From positions 124,001 to 188,000 of IMG/VR virus record IMGVR_UViG_3300046167_000825: DNA of 64,000 nucleotides, one strand, 5' to 3'. A model generated the notes under the pieces. The model was not told where the DNA came from and ran no database searches. It was given only the letters and a program-made list of their open reading frames with translations. Both the position numbers and the translations under genes were made by a program. Source of the stretch: a virus. Positions 9,897 to 19,176 of this stretch are shown here, one piece after another; the stretch's first letter is position 1, and each line of letters begins with the position of its first letter.

Positions 9897-12800
9897 ATGT
9901 CTGAAAAATTAGGGAATGGCGTATCACGCACACTATCGGCTCTAGGAAGAAACTTTTCGCAAGTGGTTTGGCAGAAGGGGAAGCCTCCTTTAGACAGCGA
10001 ACTGAACTTGATGAGTCAGATTGAATCAGAAAAAATGCAAGAGGTCTTACGCTCGCAAGTTCATTCTGGGTTCTTTCTTGATCCTACGCTCGCACCTTCA
10101 GACTTCATAACGAAGCCAAACTGGTCTAACTTCTTTGCTCTCGGTGAAGACAATAGCGAGTCAAAGAACTTCTTGTGGGCTTGCGTTAACGGTTGGGTTC
10201 TTCCGATTGCTTCGACTGATCTATTTGATGGCATGTCTGAGAACACCAATGTCGTGAAACTCAATCCTCCTCCAGCGAGTGATACTCGTGTTGATTTGGT
10301 TTTCCTTGAAGTATGGACGACACCCGTTGCTCCAAACCCCTCAGAAGAGAACAAACCCTCCAAAGATAAAGTGTATCGTTATGGGAATGTTGAGTGTAAG
10401 AACAACATCCTTGATGACATCCAAGATTCCACAATCGGTTATGAAACAACCGAACGCCTCCAAGTGCAATATCGTATCCGAGTCTTCGGTGCTGGTGAAG
10501 GATTGGGCAGTGGTGTCGCTCTCGATGTCTTCCCCGATGGATTGGATGACCCAAATGTACTCGGTCAAGGGACAAATACATCTCCTCTCGGTGGGATGGT
10601 TTTCTCTAACATGAAAAACGAACTCGGAGATCCTTCTCTTTGGCGTGCTGGTGACGGAAACCCCGACAACGAACTAGGAACTAGCGATGGTTATGTTTAT
10701 GCCGTTCCCGTGTGTGCTGTGTTCCGAAGAAATCACTCTGGGTTCGTGGCTGTTCAAAATGCTGGTAATGCTCAGAAGAATGGTGGCTTCGACAGAAACC
10801 CTTCGGCTAAGTTCTTGGCTTCCCCACGACAAGGTGCGAAAATCCTTGCAGAAGCGACCCTCACGAACACGATTGGTATCACTGACACGGGTTACATCCA
10901 AGTGGATAACTTGATAGACAGTGGGATTGATGACCTCAAGCACGACTTCATTGATTTCTTCGTTGAGGTCAACGGTGAGATAATGCGAGTGACTGAGTTC
11001 GATACTGTATCTGTACCCGCCTTAATTAAAGTGACCGAAAGAGGTCGTTACGGAACTCAAGCCAAGCGACAAACATCGGGGTCTTCTTTAAGAATCTTCA
11101 ATTCACGACCAGACGGGAAGTGGGCTGACGGGATTCACACCGATGATCTCCTTGATTTAAGACGGGGATTGAACACGGGTGATTGGGATTACACTCGATT
11201 GCTTCTTCATAACCTCCGTTCGTTGGTTCAAGGTCAGTTGAAGACCTCTTACAAGCAAGCGGGAACTGGTGACACAGAAGGACACAGTGTCCTAGAGGTT
11301 TCTTTCCTCCATGCTGTTGGTTCTATCATGAACCCCAATCAAACTGAAGCAGTTGATGGTGCAGATGGTATCCGAACTGTTTGGTCAGACGGTGCGACAC
11401 TCCAAAGTGATATCTCAATGTTTTGTGATGTGGGGCATCTCCCATTAAATACTTCTGGTGGTATCCCCGATATGTCTGCTGGTGCTTTTTGGGATGTCAC
11501 TCCCGATTTCAAACCTAAGATGTTCACTGTCGATGACACTGTTTTCTGTGATGGCTCGACTATGTTCTTACACATTGGTGGTGATGATGGGAATCAAGGT
11601 GCGAGATATACTTTCCGTGATTCCTCTGAGAGAAAAGTCCGATTTGTTTCCCCTCAAGAGATGTGGAACTCCCAAGAAACAGATGGTTCTGATGGGCTTG
11701 TTTCTCCAGTTCGCTTACGATGGGTAGGTGAGGGTGTTTTCAATCCTTCGGCTGGTGGGGAAGCAACCACTGATCATTTGGGGGAGATGTATCCAACTTT
11801 CGAGAGTGGTTTCACGAAGCCCTTCATCTTTTTGGGTGATGTTCTCAGCACTCAGTTGAAAGTATCTAAGGGTGTTGGAACGGGTGGTGACTTCTATAAC
11901 AATAGTTCGCCCGATTCTCTCTGTGAGATTGATTTTGGGATTGATTTCGATGACCCTTCTTGGGTGGGTGCAGATCCGACCAACAAGTTGTTGAATGCTT
12001 CAAGGACTCTGAGAGATATGTTGACTGACAATGGTCGTGATTTCTCTGGAGATAGTTCTGAAGTTTATCTTGTTGTTTATGGGGATAATGATTTCCCTCA
12101 AAACAATGGGGCTTTCAAGGTTCTAGGTGCTGGGACATCTGAACTGACGGGTTACAAAGCCTCTACTCCAACGAGAATTGTTGTTGAGTTCTTGACAGAG
12201 GGCGTTACTGCCTTTGATTTGACGGCTGTTGTGCCGAAGACAGTCACCATTGAAACTCGTTCTCCTTATTGTACGAACAAAGGTGGTAATGGTTTCACTT
12301 TGGGGACATCTGCTGCTACGGTAACCTTCACGGGATTGTCTAACAATCAATGGCAAGGCAAAAGCACTTCAATGATCAACACGGGTGCAAGTGGTCGAAT
12401 GGGTTACCCAAGTTCTATGGTCGTGAATACCTCTTTGATGTACAACTCTGGGCGAGGAGCAATGGCACGAGTTGCTGATAAGTTCTTGAGATTCTCTGTC
12501 GTTGATGGGGGTAGTGAATATCTTCGTCAAGCACCTAGTTCGCTAGATATCAATTTCCCACCAGAAGCGGGAGTTCCCGACAATGAAATCTTTTTTGACC
12601 ACGCTCACTTCCAAGTTTGGAATCGTTTGGGTTCGTTGGGTCTTTCTGCCCCACAAGCAGATTCTTACGGTGGGAAAGTTCTTGCATTCTCGGAACAAGA
12701 CCGTGAAGCAGAAGTCTTCTTCGACAACGGTTCAAAAACAGTAATGTTCCGTCCATTCCTTGACCGTTCGATGACTCTCCATAGTTATGTCATCACGGCT

Positions 12801-15215
12801 GGAACACTCATTCCTAGCACTTACACATTGGGTCACCCCGTTGATGGTGCGACTCTATTTGAGAGTAGTCACCAAGTGGGGTTTGCTTTACCTCCCGAGT
12901 TCATGCCTCGATTTGGTCGCCAAGATATTCCTTTTTACAATGACACAACGGGCGATGGTAGTGGGACTTTCCTCACTGGTGTCAATCACCTTTTCACGGA
13001 CGACATCGACAATACAAAGAATGTCTTTTATGTCGTTGGTGGATTTGATAATGGTGGTGCTCCTTATGTTGGGTCTCTGTTATTCCAAACGGGTGCAACA
13101 AGTGGATTGGACTACGGTGTCTTCGGGAACATAACGGGAGGTTCTTTACCTCCAGCGGGTCACAGCACTTACCAAGCACGCTTGATGTCAGACGACACTG
13201 TCGTTAGTTCTGATTTTGGGAAGGGATTGCGAGGAATCGAACTACCCCCTTATATTGGTGTTGCAAGAATCTACGGTGTCTATGACAGACGGGATTATGT
13301 CAACAAAGGTGGTGCGACATTTGAGAGCAATCGTCTGACGGTAGCGGCTGACCCCGCCACAAACCTTCTCCGAACTGACGGAAAGAAGCAGACACTCTTT
13401 ATCAAACAAGGTGGTGGTAACGATGCCACTGGATTGACTGACTCACACACTTATGTTTTACCTTCTGAGTTGATTGATATCACACGCTCACCAGAATGGT
13501 CGGAGGGAGAGAACTTCCAAGACCTTGAGTATGTCGTTGAGTGTGTTGGATTTGGTTTCTCTGAGGGATTCATCAATAAGAACAATTATGTGTTGGCTCG
13601 TCAGCACGCTGGTAATGGGGCATCCCTCTCTAAGGCAACGGCATTGGCTACCCCTTATGTTTTGACAGACCTCCATATGTGTATCCCCTCTCCCGCACCA
13701 AAAGGTGACAAGTCGTATGTCCTAGCACAACGAACTGTCTATCAAGGAGATGCTTACATGACTCGTGCTGGGGCTGTGAGAACAGTTTCTGATTACGAAC
13801 ATCGTTATGGTGAAGTGTCTGTCAATATGGCACAGAAGTTGAGTGAGCCAATCCAACAGACAGACATCGGTGGGAACTTGATTGTTGATCTCCCTAACCC
13901 TCGTCAATTCCAAGTGTTGGCTTCCGTTGATTTCTACACCACATTGGGGACGGGTAAAGTGGGAGGGAAACTCTATAAAGGAACTCCTCTCGATGTTGGT
14001 CATAAAGCCTCTGTCGGAACTAGAAGACCCGAGTCCGAACTACAAATGGTTGCCCGAACCTTCACTGAAGGTCAAATGAAGAATACATCTCGTGCTTCTT
14101 TGATTATCGGTCATGGAGCATCCCTTGTGGGAACGAGATTGGTTGTTTCAGATGAGGGGGTTTCCTATTCTTTCAGTGAAGGTGTTGATTTCACAATTGG
14201 TGCGACAGCCTCAGACACAATGGAGTCTTTAGCCACAGCCATTTCTTCTTCCAATGCTCCCGTCACGGCACAATGGCGAAGTGTTGAGATTGTACTGACC
14301 TCTCAGTATGTCGGTGAACGAGGAAACAAAACGAGTGTTGCTTCCACTGGTGGTACAAACCTCAAGGGATTCATCTTCTCCTCTCCGTATTCCCCTTTCC
14401 AAAGTGCTGGTTCTACAACTAGCACCCATTTGATGGGAGGGCTTGATTTGATGACCAATGCTGGGAACGGCACATCACAACTTGACCTCACGGGGATGAC
14501 AGAACGATTGCCTCTCGGTGTTCTCTTGCAAGATCATGATTTCTTGTGTGAGAACCCTCTCAATGATATGGCAAGTGCCTTCGTGACAATGCCTTCTGGA
14601 ATCCGACCTCCTCAGACACTTCTGCCTCTAACGAACTCAGCGACATCTGAAGCCGAAAGATTCTTGGGAGTAGGACAGAACATCGTTATGGTAGACGGGG
14701 GTGTTAATCTCTATCAAGCCTACAACATTGTTAGTTCGCCAACGGGAACTCGGAAGTTCAGAGTTCATCGTGGTGGTGCGGCATACACTGTTTCACAAGA
14801 CCCCAACAAAACGGGTTCTCCCATTGATTTCTATTCGACAAATCTTCATGGCTCTTTGAACCCCGTGCTTAAAGGCTGTGTATTGGCTGGTAAAGCCCTC
14901 TTAGTTCGCAACTTTGAAGAACACGCCTTCGCTCCTTCAGAACCCAACAGACGGGTTTCTACGGGAGATGAAATCCAAATGGTCATTCTCACACAAGGTT
15001 TGGTTGGGAGTCCAGATGTCAGTAAAAATGGGTTGGACATTCAAGGTTTGATTAGCCCTACTGGTTATGGTGAAGGTTATTCAGCGATTGATCGGTATCG
15101 TTTGATTGGTAAGCCAATGTTCAAGGGGCGTGACCGAGTTCCGACACAGTTGGATGACAAGCCTATAATCTATCCATACGAGACATTGTTGGATACCCCC
15201 AACTTGGAGGAGTAA
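9897..15215 (+). CDS. Giant baseplate/tail protein (1772 aa), paralogue of the 1103-aa protein
   Basis: The largest gene of the window, behind GGAG and its own promoter-terminator pair. Residues about 15-60 carry FSQVVWQKGKP, LDSELN and HSGFF, and residues about 125-175 carry VDLVFLEVW, matching the 1103-aa protein. A later LQVQYRIRVFG and DGYVYAVPVCAVFRR strengthen the paralogy. The remaining 1300 residues are beta-rich and Gly/Thr/Asn/Asp-rich with no enzyme motif. I infer a virion protein built on a shared attachment domain with a different distal part. Its stop overlaps the next start (TAATG). Confidence 0.8.
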   Translation: MSEKLGNGVSRTLSALGRNFSQVVWQKGKPPLDSELNLMSQIESEKMQEVLRSQVHSGFFLDPTLAPSDFITKPNWSNFFALGEDNSESKNFLWACVNGWVLPIASTDLFDGMSENTNVVKLNPPPASDTRVDLVFLEVWTTPVAPNPSEENKPSKDKVYRYGNVECKNNILDDIQDSTIGYETTERLQVQYRIRVFGAGEGLGSGVALDVFPDGLDDPNVLGQGTNTSPLGGMVFSNMKNELGDPSLWRAGDGNPDNELGTSDGYVYAVPVCAVFRRNHSGFVAVQNAGNAQKNGGFDRNPSAKFLASPRQGAKILAEATLTNTIGITDTGYIQVDNLIDSGIDDLKHDFIDFFVEVNGEIMRVTEFDTVSVPALIKVTERGRYGTQAKRQTSGSSLRIFNSRPDGKWADGIHTDDLLDLRRGLNTGDWDYTRLLLHNLRSLVQGQLKTSYKQAGTGDTEGHSVLEVSFLHAVGSIMNPNQTEAVDGADGIRTVWSDGATLQSDISMFCDVGHLPLNTSGGIPDMSAGAFWDVTPDFKPKMFTVDDTVFCDGSTMFLHIGGDDGNQGARYTFRDSSERKVRFVSPQEMWNSQETDGSDGLVSPVRLRWVGEGVFNPSAGGEATTDHLGEMYPTFESGFTKPFIFLGDVLSTQLKVSKGVGTGGDFYNNSSPDSLCEIDFGIDFDDPSWVGADPTNKLLNASRTLRDMLTDNGRDFSGDSSEVYLVVYGDNDFPQNNGAFKVLGAGTSELTGYKASTPTRIVVEFLTEGVTAFDLTAVVPKTVTIETRSPYCTNKGGNGFTLGTSAATVTFTGLSNNQWQGKSTSMINTGASGRMGYPSSMVVNTSLMYNSGRGAMARVADKFLRFSVVDGGSEYLRQAPSSLDINFPPEAGVPDNEIFFDHAHFQVWNRLGSLGLSAPQADSYGGKVLAFSEQDREAEVFFDNGSKTVMFRPFLDRSMTLHSYVITAGTLIPSTYTLGHPVDGATLFESSHQVGFALPPEFMPRFGRQDIPFYNDTTGDGSGTFLTGVNHLFTDDIDNTKNVFYVVGGFDNGGAPYVGSLLFQTGATSGLDYGVFGNITGGSLPPAGHSTYQARLMSDDTVVSSDFGKGLRGIELPPYIGVARIYGVYDRRDYVNKGGATFESNRLTVAADPATNLLRTDGKKQTLFIKQGGGNDATGLTDSHTYVLPSELIDITRSPEWSEGENFQDLEYVVECVGFGFSEGFINKNNYVLARQHAGNGASLSKATALATPYVLTDLHMCIPSPAPKGDKSYVLAQRTVYQGDAYMTRAGAVRTVSDYEHRYGEVSVNMAQKLSEPIQQTDIGGNLIVDLPNPRQFQVLASVDFYTTLGTGKVGGKLYKGTPLDVGHKASVGTRRPESELQMVARTFTEGQMKNTSRASLIIGHGASLVGTRLVVSDEGVSYSFSEGVDFTIGATASDTMESLATAISSSNAPVTAQWRSVEIVLTSQYVGERGNKTSVASTGGTNLKGFIFSSPYSPFQSAGSTTSTHLMGGLDLMTNAGNGTSQLDLTGMTERLPLGVLLQDHDFLCENPLNDMASAFVTMPSGIRPPQTLLPLTNSATSEAERFLGVGQNIVMVDGGVNLYQAYNIVSSPTGTRKFRVHRGGAAYTVSQDPNKTGSPIDFYSTNLHGSLNPVLKGCVLAGKALLVRNFEEHAFAPSEPNRRVSTGDEIQMVILTQGLVGSPDVSKNGLDIQGLISPTGYGEGYSAIDRYRLIGKPMFKGRDRVPTQLDDKPIIYPYETLLDTPNLEE

Positions 15216-15523
15216 TGCGAAAGTTTTCCTTTGAAGAAAAACAAATCATCTCGTCAGCCCTACTGAAAGCCCTTGAGGTTATCGGTGGGCGAGCGATGGC
15301 GAATCAAGATAGGATGTTGAACTTGATGTCACGAGTGGAGTTCGATAAATATCGCCACCAAGAACTGATGGCACTCTCAAAACAGATACAAGCAAGTTCT
15401 GATGTGGTTTCTTTGGTGCGGTTGTTGAACCAACACACAGATATCCTCATTGAACTAGCAGAAGTATCGAGAGATGCTCAACAGACATTCAAGCGATTGC
15501 AAGTGAAACCAAAACGGAGATAA
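15215..15523 (+). CDS. Small alpha-helical protein (102 aa), unknown
   Basis: The ATG overlaps the stop of the giant baseplate-type gene (TAATG), and the GGAGG before it lies inside that gene, so translation is probably coupled. The protein is charged and predicted helical (for example LLNQHTDILIELAEVSRDAQQ near residues 68-90), with no known motif. The coupling suggests it is made in proportion to the giant protein, possibly as an assembly partner or chaperone. This is inference from position only. Confidence 0.65.
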   Translation: MRKFSFEEKQIISSALLKALEVIGGRAMANQDRMLNLMSRVEFDKYRHQELMALSKQIQASSDVVSLVRLLNQHTDILIELAEVSRDAQQTFKRLQVKPKRR

Positions 15524-15525
15524 CA

Positions 15526-15732
15526 ATGTATCGAATACACAAAGAACAAATACCACAAAAAATAGCACAAAAATCCATAACCGAGTACAAAGACCAGTTG
15601 AAGAGAGAACTACAAAATCCATCTCTCAATGCCAAACAAAGGAAGGCATTGAAGCAACGCTTAAAGAGCGTGGGGTGTTGTAGGAACTATTCAAAGGAAA
15701 AAGCCCTTGACGGAGCAATCAAAAACAAGTGA
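15526..15732 (+). CDS. Small basic protein (68 aa), unknown
   Basis: Starts two bases after the previous stop. It is very rich in Lys, Gln and Arg (KQRKALKQRLKS near residues 40-52), with two adjacent cysteines (GCC) near residue 51. No family is recognised. The tight spacing places it in the operon of the giant structural gene. Confidence 0.5.
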   Translation: MYRIHKEQIPQKIAQKSITEYKDQLKRELQNPSLNAKQRKALKQRLKSVGCCRNYSKEKALDGAIKNK

Positions 15733-15885
15733 TATCTCTTGAGAGAGATTTCTTTCAGAGTTGCCCGTGAGATTGGGATGAGGGACGGTTTGGATGACAA
15801 GCCCCCTTTGACAAACCCTTTCAAACGAAGTAACTCTATAAACTGCCTTTCGTATGAGAGGCATTAACCCTAAATGGAGGCAGAA

Positions 15886-16467
15886 ATGCAAAACATTTTA
15901 ATGTCAATAATCACGGTGTTTCTCTTTATCACAGCACCTTACCCAGCACACGCTGAAGAACCAACCCCTTCTGAAACCACAGAAGAAGTTGCCCCTACCC
16001 CCTCTGAAGAGGTTGCTCCTAGCGACACAGAAGCCGAAGCAGAAAAGAAAGTAGAGGAAGTTGAGAAAGTAGAGGAAGTTGAGAAAGTAGAAGCAACTGA
16101 AGAAGTTGTCGAAACCATCCCAACCACAGATCAAGAAGCCGTTGAAGACGCTCTTGCTTTATGGAAGGCTTTGAACTCACAAGATTGGCCCCTCGCTATC
16201 GGATTTCTAGTGATGATTCTCGTCTACATCGCAAATCGTTTCGGTCTGAAAGACAAGATTGGAAAGAAAGCCATCCCTTATGTATCATTGGCGATTGGTG
16301 TTCTAGCCGCTGTTGGTGTCGCTCTTGCGAGTGGTAGTTCTGTGGCAGTTGCACTTGAGGCTGGCGTTCTGGCTGGACTTGCTGCTGTTGGTTCTTGGGA
16401 AGTCCTATTCAAGAAGATTCTTGGGGACTCCAACGACACAAGTCACGAAGTGACAGAAGAAGCGTAA
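15886..16467 (+). CDS. Exported, acidic-repeat membrane protein, holin-like candidate
   Basis: I chose ATG 15886 because GGAGG lies five bases before it; the in-frame ATG at 15874 is part of that site. The N-terminus is a classic signal peptide (hydrophobic residues 6-18, AHA cleavage at about residue 23). Next comes a 70-residue Glu/Val/Pro/Thr-rich linker with a VEEVEK repeat, then hydrophobic segments around LAIGFLVMILVYIA, VSLAIGVLAAVGVALA and AGVLAGLAAVGSW. A secreted acidic linker followed by two or three membrane helices fits a holin or another envelope-acting lysis protein. The downstream terminator and the neighbouring membrane gene at 17861 support a lysis module, although no endolysin is visible in the window. 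Confidence 0.7.
   Translation: MQNILMSIITVFLFITAPYPAHAEEPTPSETTEEVAPTPSEEVAPSDTEAEAEKKVEEVEKVEEVEKVEATEEVVETIPTTDQEAVEDALALWKALNSQDWPLAIGFLVMILVYIANRFGLKDKIGKKAIPYVSLAIGVLAAVGVALASGSSVAVALEAGVLAGLAAVGSWEVLFKKILGDSNDTSHEVTEEA
16047..16091 (+). repeat. 18-bp in-frame tandem repeat coding VEEVEK
   Basis: GAAAGTAGAGGAAGTTGA occurs twice in tandem and then partially, lengthening the acidic periplasmic linker of the holin-like protein. Slippage could vary the linker length. Confidence 0.75.
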
Positions 16468-16491
16468 ATCTAGCGTTCTTCTAAAACACGA

Positions 16492-16524
16492 AAGGGTGGT
16501 CGTAATGACCACCCTTTTTTTGTG
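16492..16524 (+). terminator. Strong rho-independent terminator
   Basis: AGGGTGGTC and GACCACCCT form a stem with a 4-5 base loop, followed by a run of T. It closes the holin-like gene and separates it from the convergent gene ending at 16539. Confidence 0.9.
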
Positions 16525-16538
16525 TCCTAATATCGGAA

Positions 16539-17003
16539 CTAGAAACGTAAGTAAAGCCCCGTTGCTTTCTCAAAGAGTTCCACTAATTGGTCGTTATAGA
16601 TCCCTTGATGAGAAACGACAACCTTCTTCTTCGGTGTGCGTGGCTTGCTAGAGGGAACTGGAATACGCATACCAACCAAACCCAATAAGGCTGGTTCTTC
16701 TGCTGCCATTTCCTCAGTCACATGAATCTTCTTCATGCGAGGCATACGGAGAGTGTATATTTCCATGTCGTACAAGTCCAGAGAAGTGAGAGAAACCTCA
16801 CAGACTGTCTTGCTTCTTTTCATTGGGAACTCAAACCGTAAGGTTTTCCCCCCATTCATATATGAAAACTTCTTTGCCCCAATCATTGCTGATAAGCGTC
16901 TTGCCCCACCCATCTGCTGTAAGATGATATCGGCTGGTTTAGATGCTTCCTTGTCGTGGGATTGTTTCAATAATTTGGCTGCCATTCGTTCATATTTATC
17001 CAT
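16539..17003 (-). CDS. Conserved phage protein of unknown function (154 aa)
   Basis: Starts on the - strand at 17003, with AGGAG six bases upstream. The arrangement is typical of a conserved hypothetical protein in many phages: a GGARRLSAMIGAKKFSY segment, a beta region ending LRFEFPM, then SLTSLDLYDMEIYTLR, and a C-terminal YNDQLVELFEKATGLYL. Those homologues have no established function. It is divergent from the methyltransferase gene at 17075 and shares the 71-bp intergenic region with it. Confidence 0.75.
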   Translation of the reverse strand: MDKYERMAAKLLKQSHDKEASKPADIILQQMGGARRLSAMIGAKKFSYMNGGKTLRFEFPMKRSKTVCEVSLTSLDLYDMEIYTLRMPRMKKIHVTEEMAAEEPALLGLVGMRIPVPSSKPRTPKKKVVVSHQGIYNDQLVELFEKATGLYLRF

Positions 17004-17074
17004 AGGTCACTCCTAAAAGGTATTCGGTTCATTAACGGTATAGTTATAAACAAAATACCACGAGAGAACTACCC

Positions 17075-17809
17075 ATGATTATCCGAAAAAGAGATGCCAT
17101 CGAAACCCTCAACAAACTTAAAGATGGATCTGCTGACTTGATATTGCTTGATCCCTTTTACAATGAATGGGATGACTGGCTTGAAAAAGGAATCATCGAA
17201 CTAGCAATGTCCAAACTGAAAGAGAGTGGGAATCTATTATGTTTCACAGCCCAACCTTTTGACTTCAATCTCCGAGTACATCTCCAAGAATCTTTCAGAA
17301 GGGAACTCATCTGGCACATGCCAAAGCGACCAAAGTGGGTGAGCAATAAACTTCCCCTCGTGACACACCAAAAAATATTCTGGGCAGTGAAAACAAAGGA
17401 GGAGAACTTCTTCCAACCACGAACTGGATTGGATTATTCTCCTCACACGGTCACGGGCAACAAAGGACACATGGTGTTCCGTGATTTCAAAGGAAAACTA
17501 CGCCCATTTGAGAAACACGAAGAAGGGATATGGATGAATGATGTCCAAGTGTTTGACAAACCCCACAATGAAAAGAGAGAAAGTGCAAAGCCCCTTGAAC
17601 TAATGGAGGTGTTAATCCGATGTCTGTGTCCAATAGAGGGGAAAGTTGTAGACCCCTTCGCTGGGAGCGGTGTCGTCTGTTATGCTTGTCAAAACTTGGG
17701 GATCACCGATTGTGTGGCAACCGATATTGACTTTGAAATGTTGGGGGAAGTGAAGAAAGACATAGGTTTTCTTCAAGGCTTCATGGGATTCACAGCAAAT
17801 CCTTCGTGA
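17075..17809 (+). CDS. DNA adenine/cytosine-N4 methyltransferase (beta-type order)
   Basis: 244 aa. Motif IV is near the N-terminus as LLDPFY (residues 24-29), followed by the target-recognition part. Then come a SAKPLELME segment (about 170) and the AdoMet-binding motif I DPFAGSG (about 193). This order is that of beta-class amino-methyltransferases. The catalytic tetrapeptide is DPFY rather than the usual DPPY. No restriction endonuclease is adjacent, so it is an orphan methyltransferase, plausibly protecting phage DNA or marking regulatory sites. The target sequence cannot be read from the protein. Confidence 0.8.
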   Translation: MIIRKRDAIETLNKLKDGSADLILLDPFYNEWDDWLEKGIIELAMSKLKESGNLLCFTAQPFDFNLRVHLQESFRRELIWHMPKRPKWVSNKLPLVTHQKIFWAVKTKEENFFQPRTGLDYSPHTVTGNKGHMVFRDFKGKLRPFEKHEEGIWMNDVQVFDKPHNEKRESAKPLELMEVLIRCLCPIEGKVVDPFAGSGVVCYACQNLGITDCVATDIDFEMLGEVKKDIGFLQGFMGFTANPS

Positions 17810-17814
17810 TTTGT

Positions 17815-17822
17815 TCTATATG
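17815..17822 (+). promoter_or_regulatory. Class B promoter candidate (TCTATATG)
   Basis: TCTATATG lies 46 nt before the ATG at 17861, between the methyltransferase stop and the membrane-protein gene. Confidence 0.4.
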
Positions 17823-17860
17823 CCATCTCTTATATATGAACAACCAAACGGAGGTGAAGT

Positions 17861-18223
17861 ATGGATTCAGTAAGTACAGCCTTGCTAGAATACGGTGCTA
17901 TGGGTATTTTTGCGGCTTTTCTTGTATGGCAACATCTGTCTATGCAAAAACGATCCGATGCTATGATAGAGAAGTTTCAATCTCAACTAAAAGAAATTAT
18001 GAACACACACAAATCGGAACTTGACAATATGAGAGCGAGGTACGACCAAGTGATTGAAAAACATCAACAGAACTACGAACAAATACGGGCATTGATTGCA
18101 GATAAAATCGCTGAGGTAGATCGGGACACCGATTCCATCATTGATATCTTACGAGAAATGCAGAGTGAAAAGAAACTGAAAGAACTAGCCAAACAAATGG
18201 CATCCGAAGATATAAAACTATGA
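17861..18223 (+). CDS. Single-span membrane protein with coiled coil (holin/spanin-like)
   Basis: 120 aa. Starts behind GGAGG (seven bases). One membrane helix (residues about 8-24, YGAMGIFAAFLVW) is followed by a long Gln/Lys/Glu coiled coil to the C-terminus. This layout is shared by BhlA-type holin-like proteins and by inner-membrane spanins. I cannot separate these without an alignment. The ATGA overlap with the next gene implies translational coupling. Confidence 0.65.
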   Translation: MDSVSTALLEYGAMGIFAAFLVWQHLSMQKRSDAMIEKFQSQLKEIMNTHKSELDNMRARYDQVIEKHQQNYEQIRALIADKIAEVDRDTDSIIDILREMQSEKKLKELAKQMASEDIKL

Positions 18224-18492
18224 TCCAAAGATATGTAAATCTTGTCAGAAGGTTATTTGACTCTCGACCAGATGACACCCCAAATGCTCCGATAGACGAT
18301 CCTCGTGTTTCAAAGTGGTATCGTTCTATCGGGCTATTTGAGGGGCAAAGGAAAAAGAAGCCTCTTACCCTCCATCTATTACAATCCCACGACAAGAGAG
18401 AGTTCGCTATCCTCGTCAATGGGAAAGACCTACAAACCATCACAAACAGATCGGCTATTCGGGTAGCCAATAGATTCTTGAAGAACGGATAA
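18220..18492 (+). CDS. Small basic protein (90 aa), unknown
   Basis: The start codon overlaps the stop of the membrane-coil gene (ATGA), so expression is coupled. It is rich in Arg and Lys, with no cysteine motif or membrane segment and no recognised family. Position suggests a partner of the upstream membrane protein. Confidence 0.6.
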   Translation: MIQRYVNLVRRLFDSRPDDTPNAPIDDPRVSKWYRSIGLFEGQRKKKPLTLHLLQSHDKREFAILVNGKDLQTITNRSAIRVANRFLKNG

Positions 18493-18542
18493 CGCCCAGT
18501 ATTCTGAACATTATCGTGGTCTTTTGTATAACATAATATACA

Positions 18543-18884
18543 TTATGCTATCGCTTTCACCAATTCACGAGGGGCGATAACTGACTGACCAGCCATATCT
18601 ATTACTTGAAGATGGTCGCATCCTAGAAAGTCATTCATCAACACCCCCACAAAGTTCTTATGGTCACCGTCTGTGACAACAACAAGAGTGCTATCCACAT
18701 TGACCTTAGTAGAAAGTTCAAAGACACGACCTTGAATCTTTGACACCTCTGTGCCGTCCATTAAGAACTCGTGGATTGTACGGCTGAAATCCCATTGTGA
18801 GGGCTTTCTGTCGAATACCCTACACATTTGAGGTATGTCCTCACCAAGAGGGCTTTCATTGTCGTTTATGAGTATGCAATACAT
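18543..18884 (-). CDS. Small acidic protein (113 aa), unknown
   Basis: I chose the start at 18884 because GGAG lies seven bases before it; an earlier in-frame start at 18905 falls in the upstream gene and has no binding site. The sequence alternates strands and helices (STLVVVTDGDHKNFVGVL near residues 68-85), with no motif I recognise. It is the second gene of a two-gene unit led by the membrane protein at 19105, under a class A promoter. Confidence 0.65.
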   Translation of the reverse strand: MYCILINDNESPLGEDIPQMCRVFDRKPSQWDFSRTIHEFLMDGTEVSKIQGRVFELSTKVNVDSTLVVVTDGDHKNFVGVLMNDFLGCDHLQVIDMAGQSVIAPRELVKAIA

Positions 18885-18886
18885 AA

Positions 18887-19105
18887 TTATTCTCCTTGTA
18901 AGCATGAGTAGTAGATTTCCATTCGGGCTTGACTATTGTCTTGATCGATACCACTGTATTCCACACAGTGATCAGCCATTGTCATCACGGCAGTTTGGTT
19001 CTCGATTGACCACTCAAGCCAGAAGAAAGCGGCTGTGAGAGCGATAGCGAGGTAGATGGCGTATTCAAGTTCGGTTTTGTTTGGTAAAAGGCTTTTGACA
19101 TTCAT
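18887..19105 (-). CDS. Small single-span membrane protein (72 aa)
   Basis: Starts at 19105 behind CGGAG. A hydrophobic helix (about residues 16-32, IYLAIALTAAFFWLEW) is followed by an acidic tail with two cysteines. It is the first gene after a class A promoter at 19142-19176, so it is expected to be expressed with the accessory genes and not the virion genes. Such small phage membrane proteins often act on the host envelope; here that is inference. Confidence 0.65.
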   Translation of the reverse strand: MNVKSLLPNKTELEYAIYLAIALTAAFFWLEWSIENQTAVMTMADHCVEYSGIDQDNSQARMEIYYSCLQGE

Positions 19106-19141
19106 TTTAATCTCCGTTGTTAATGTATTGACTTGTCAATA

Positions 19142-19176
19142 GATATACGGAACTATTAAAAAAGTGCAACCGCACT
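19142..19176 (-). promoter_or_regulatory. Class A promoter
   Basis: Read on the - strand: GTGCGG upstream, -35 TTGCAC (19169-19164), exactly 16 bp, CCG, then -10 TATATC (19147-19142). It drives the membrane protein gene at 19105. It overlaps the last bases of the gene ending at 19176. Confidence 0.85.

Noticed and set aside
15808-15842. TTGACA followed by TATAAA before the holin-like gene
   Set aside because: The spacing is 23 bp, too long for a sigma-70 promoter, and it does not match class A or B.
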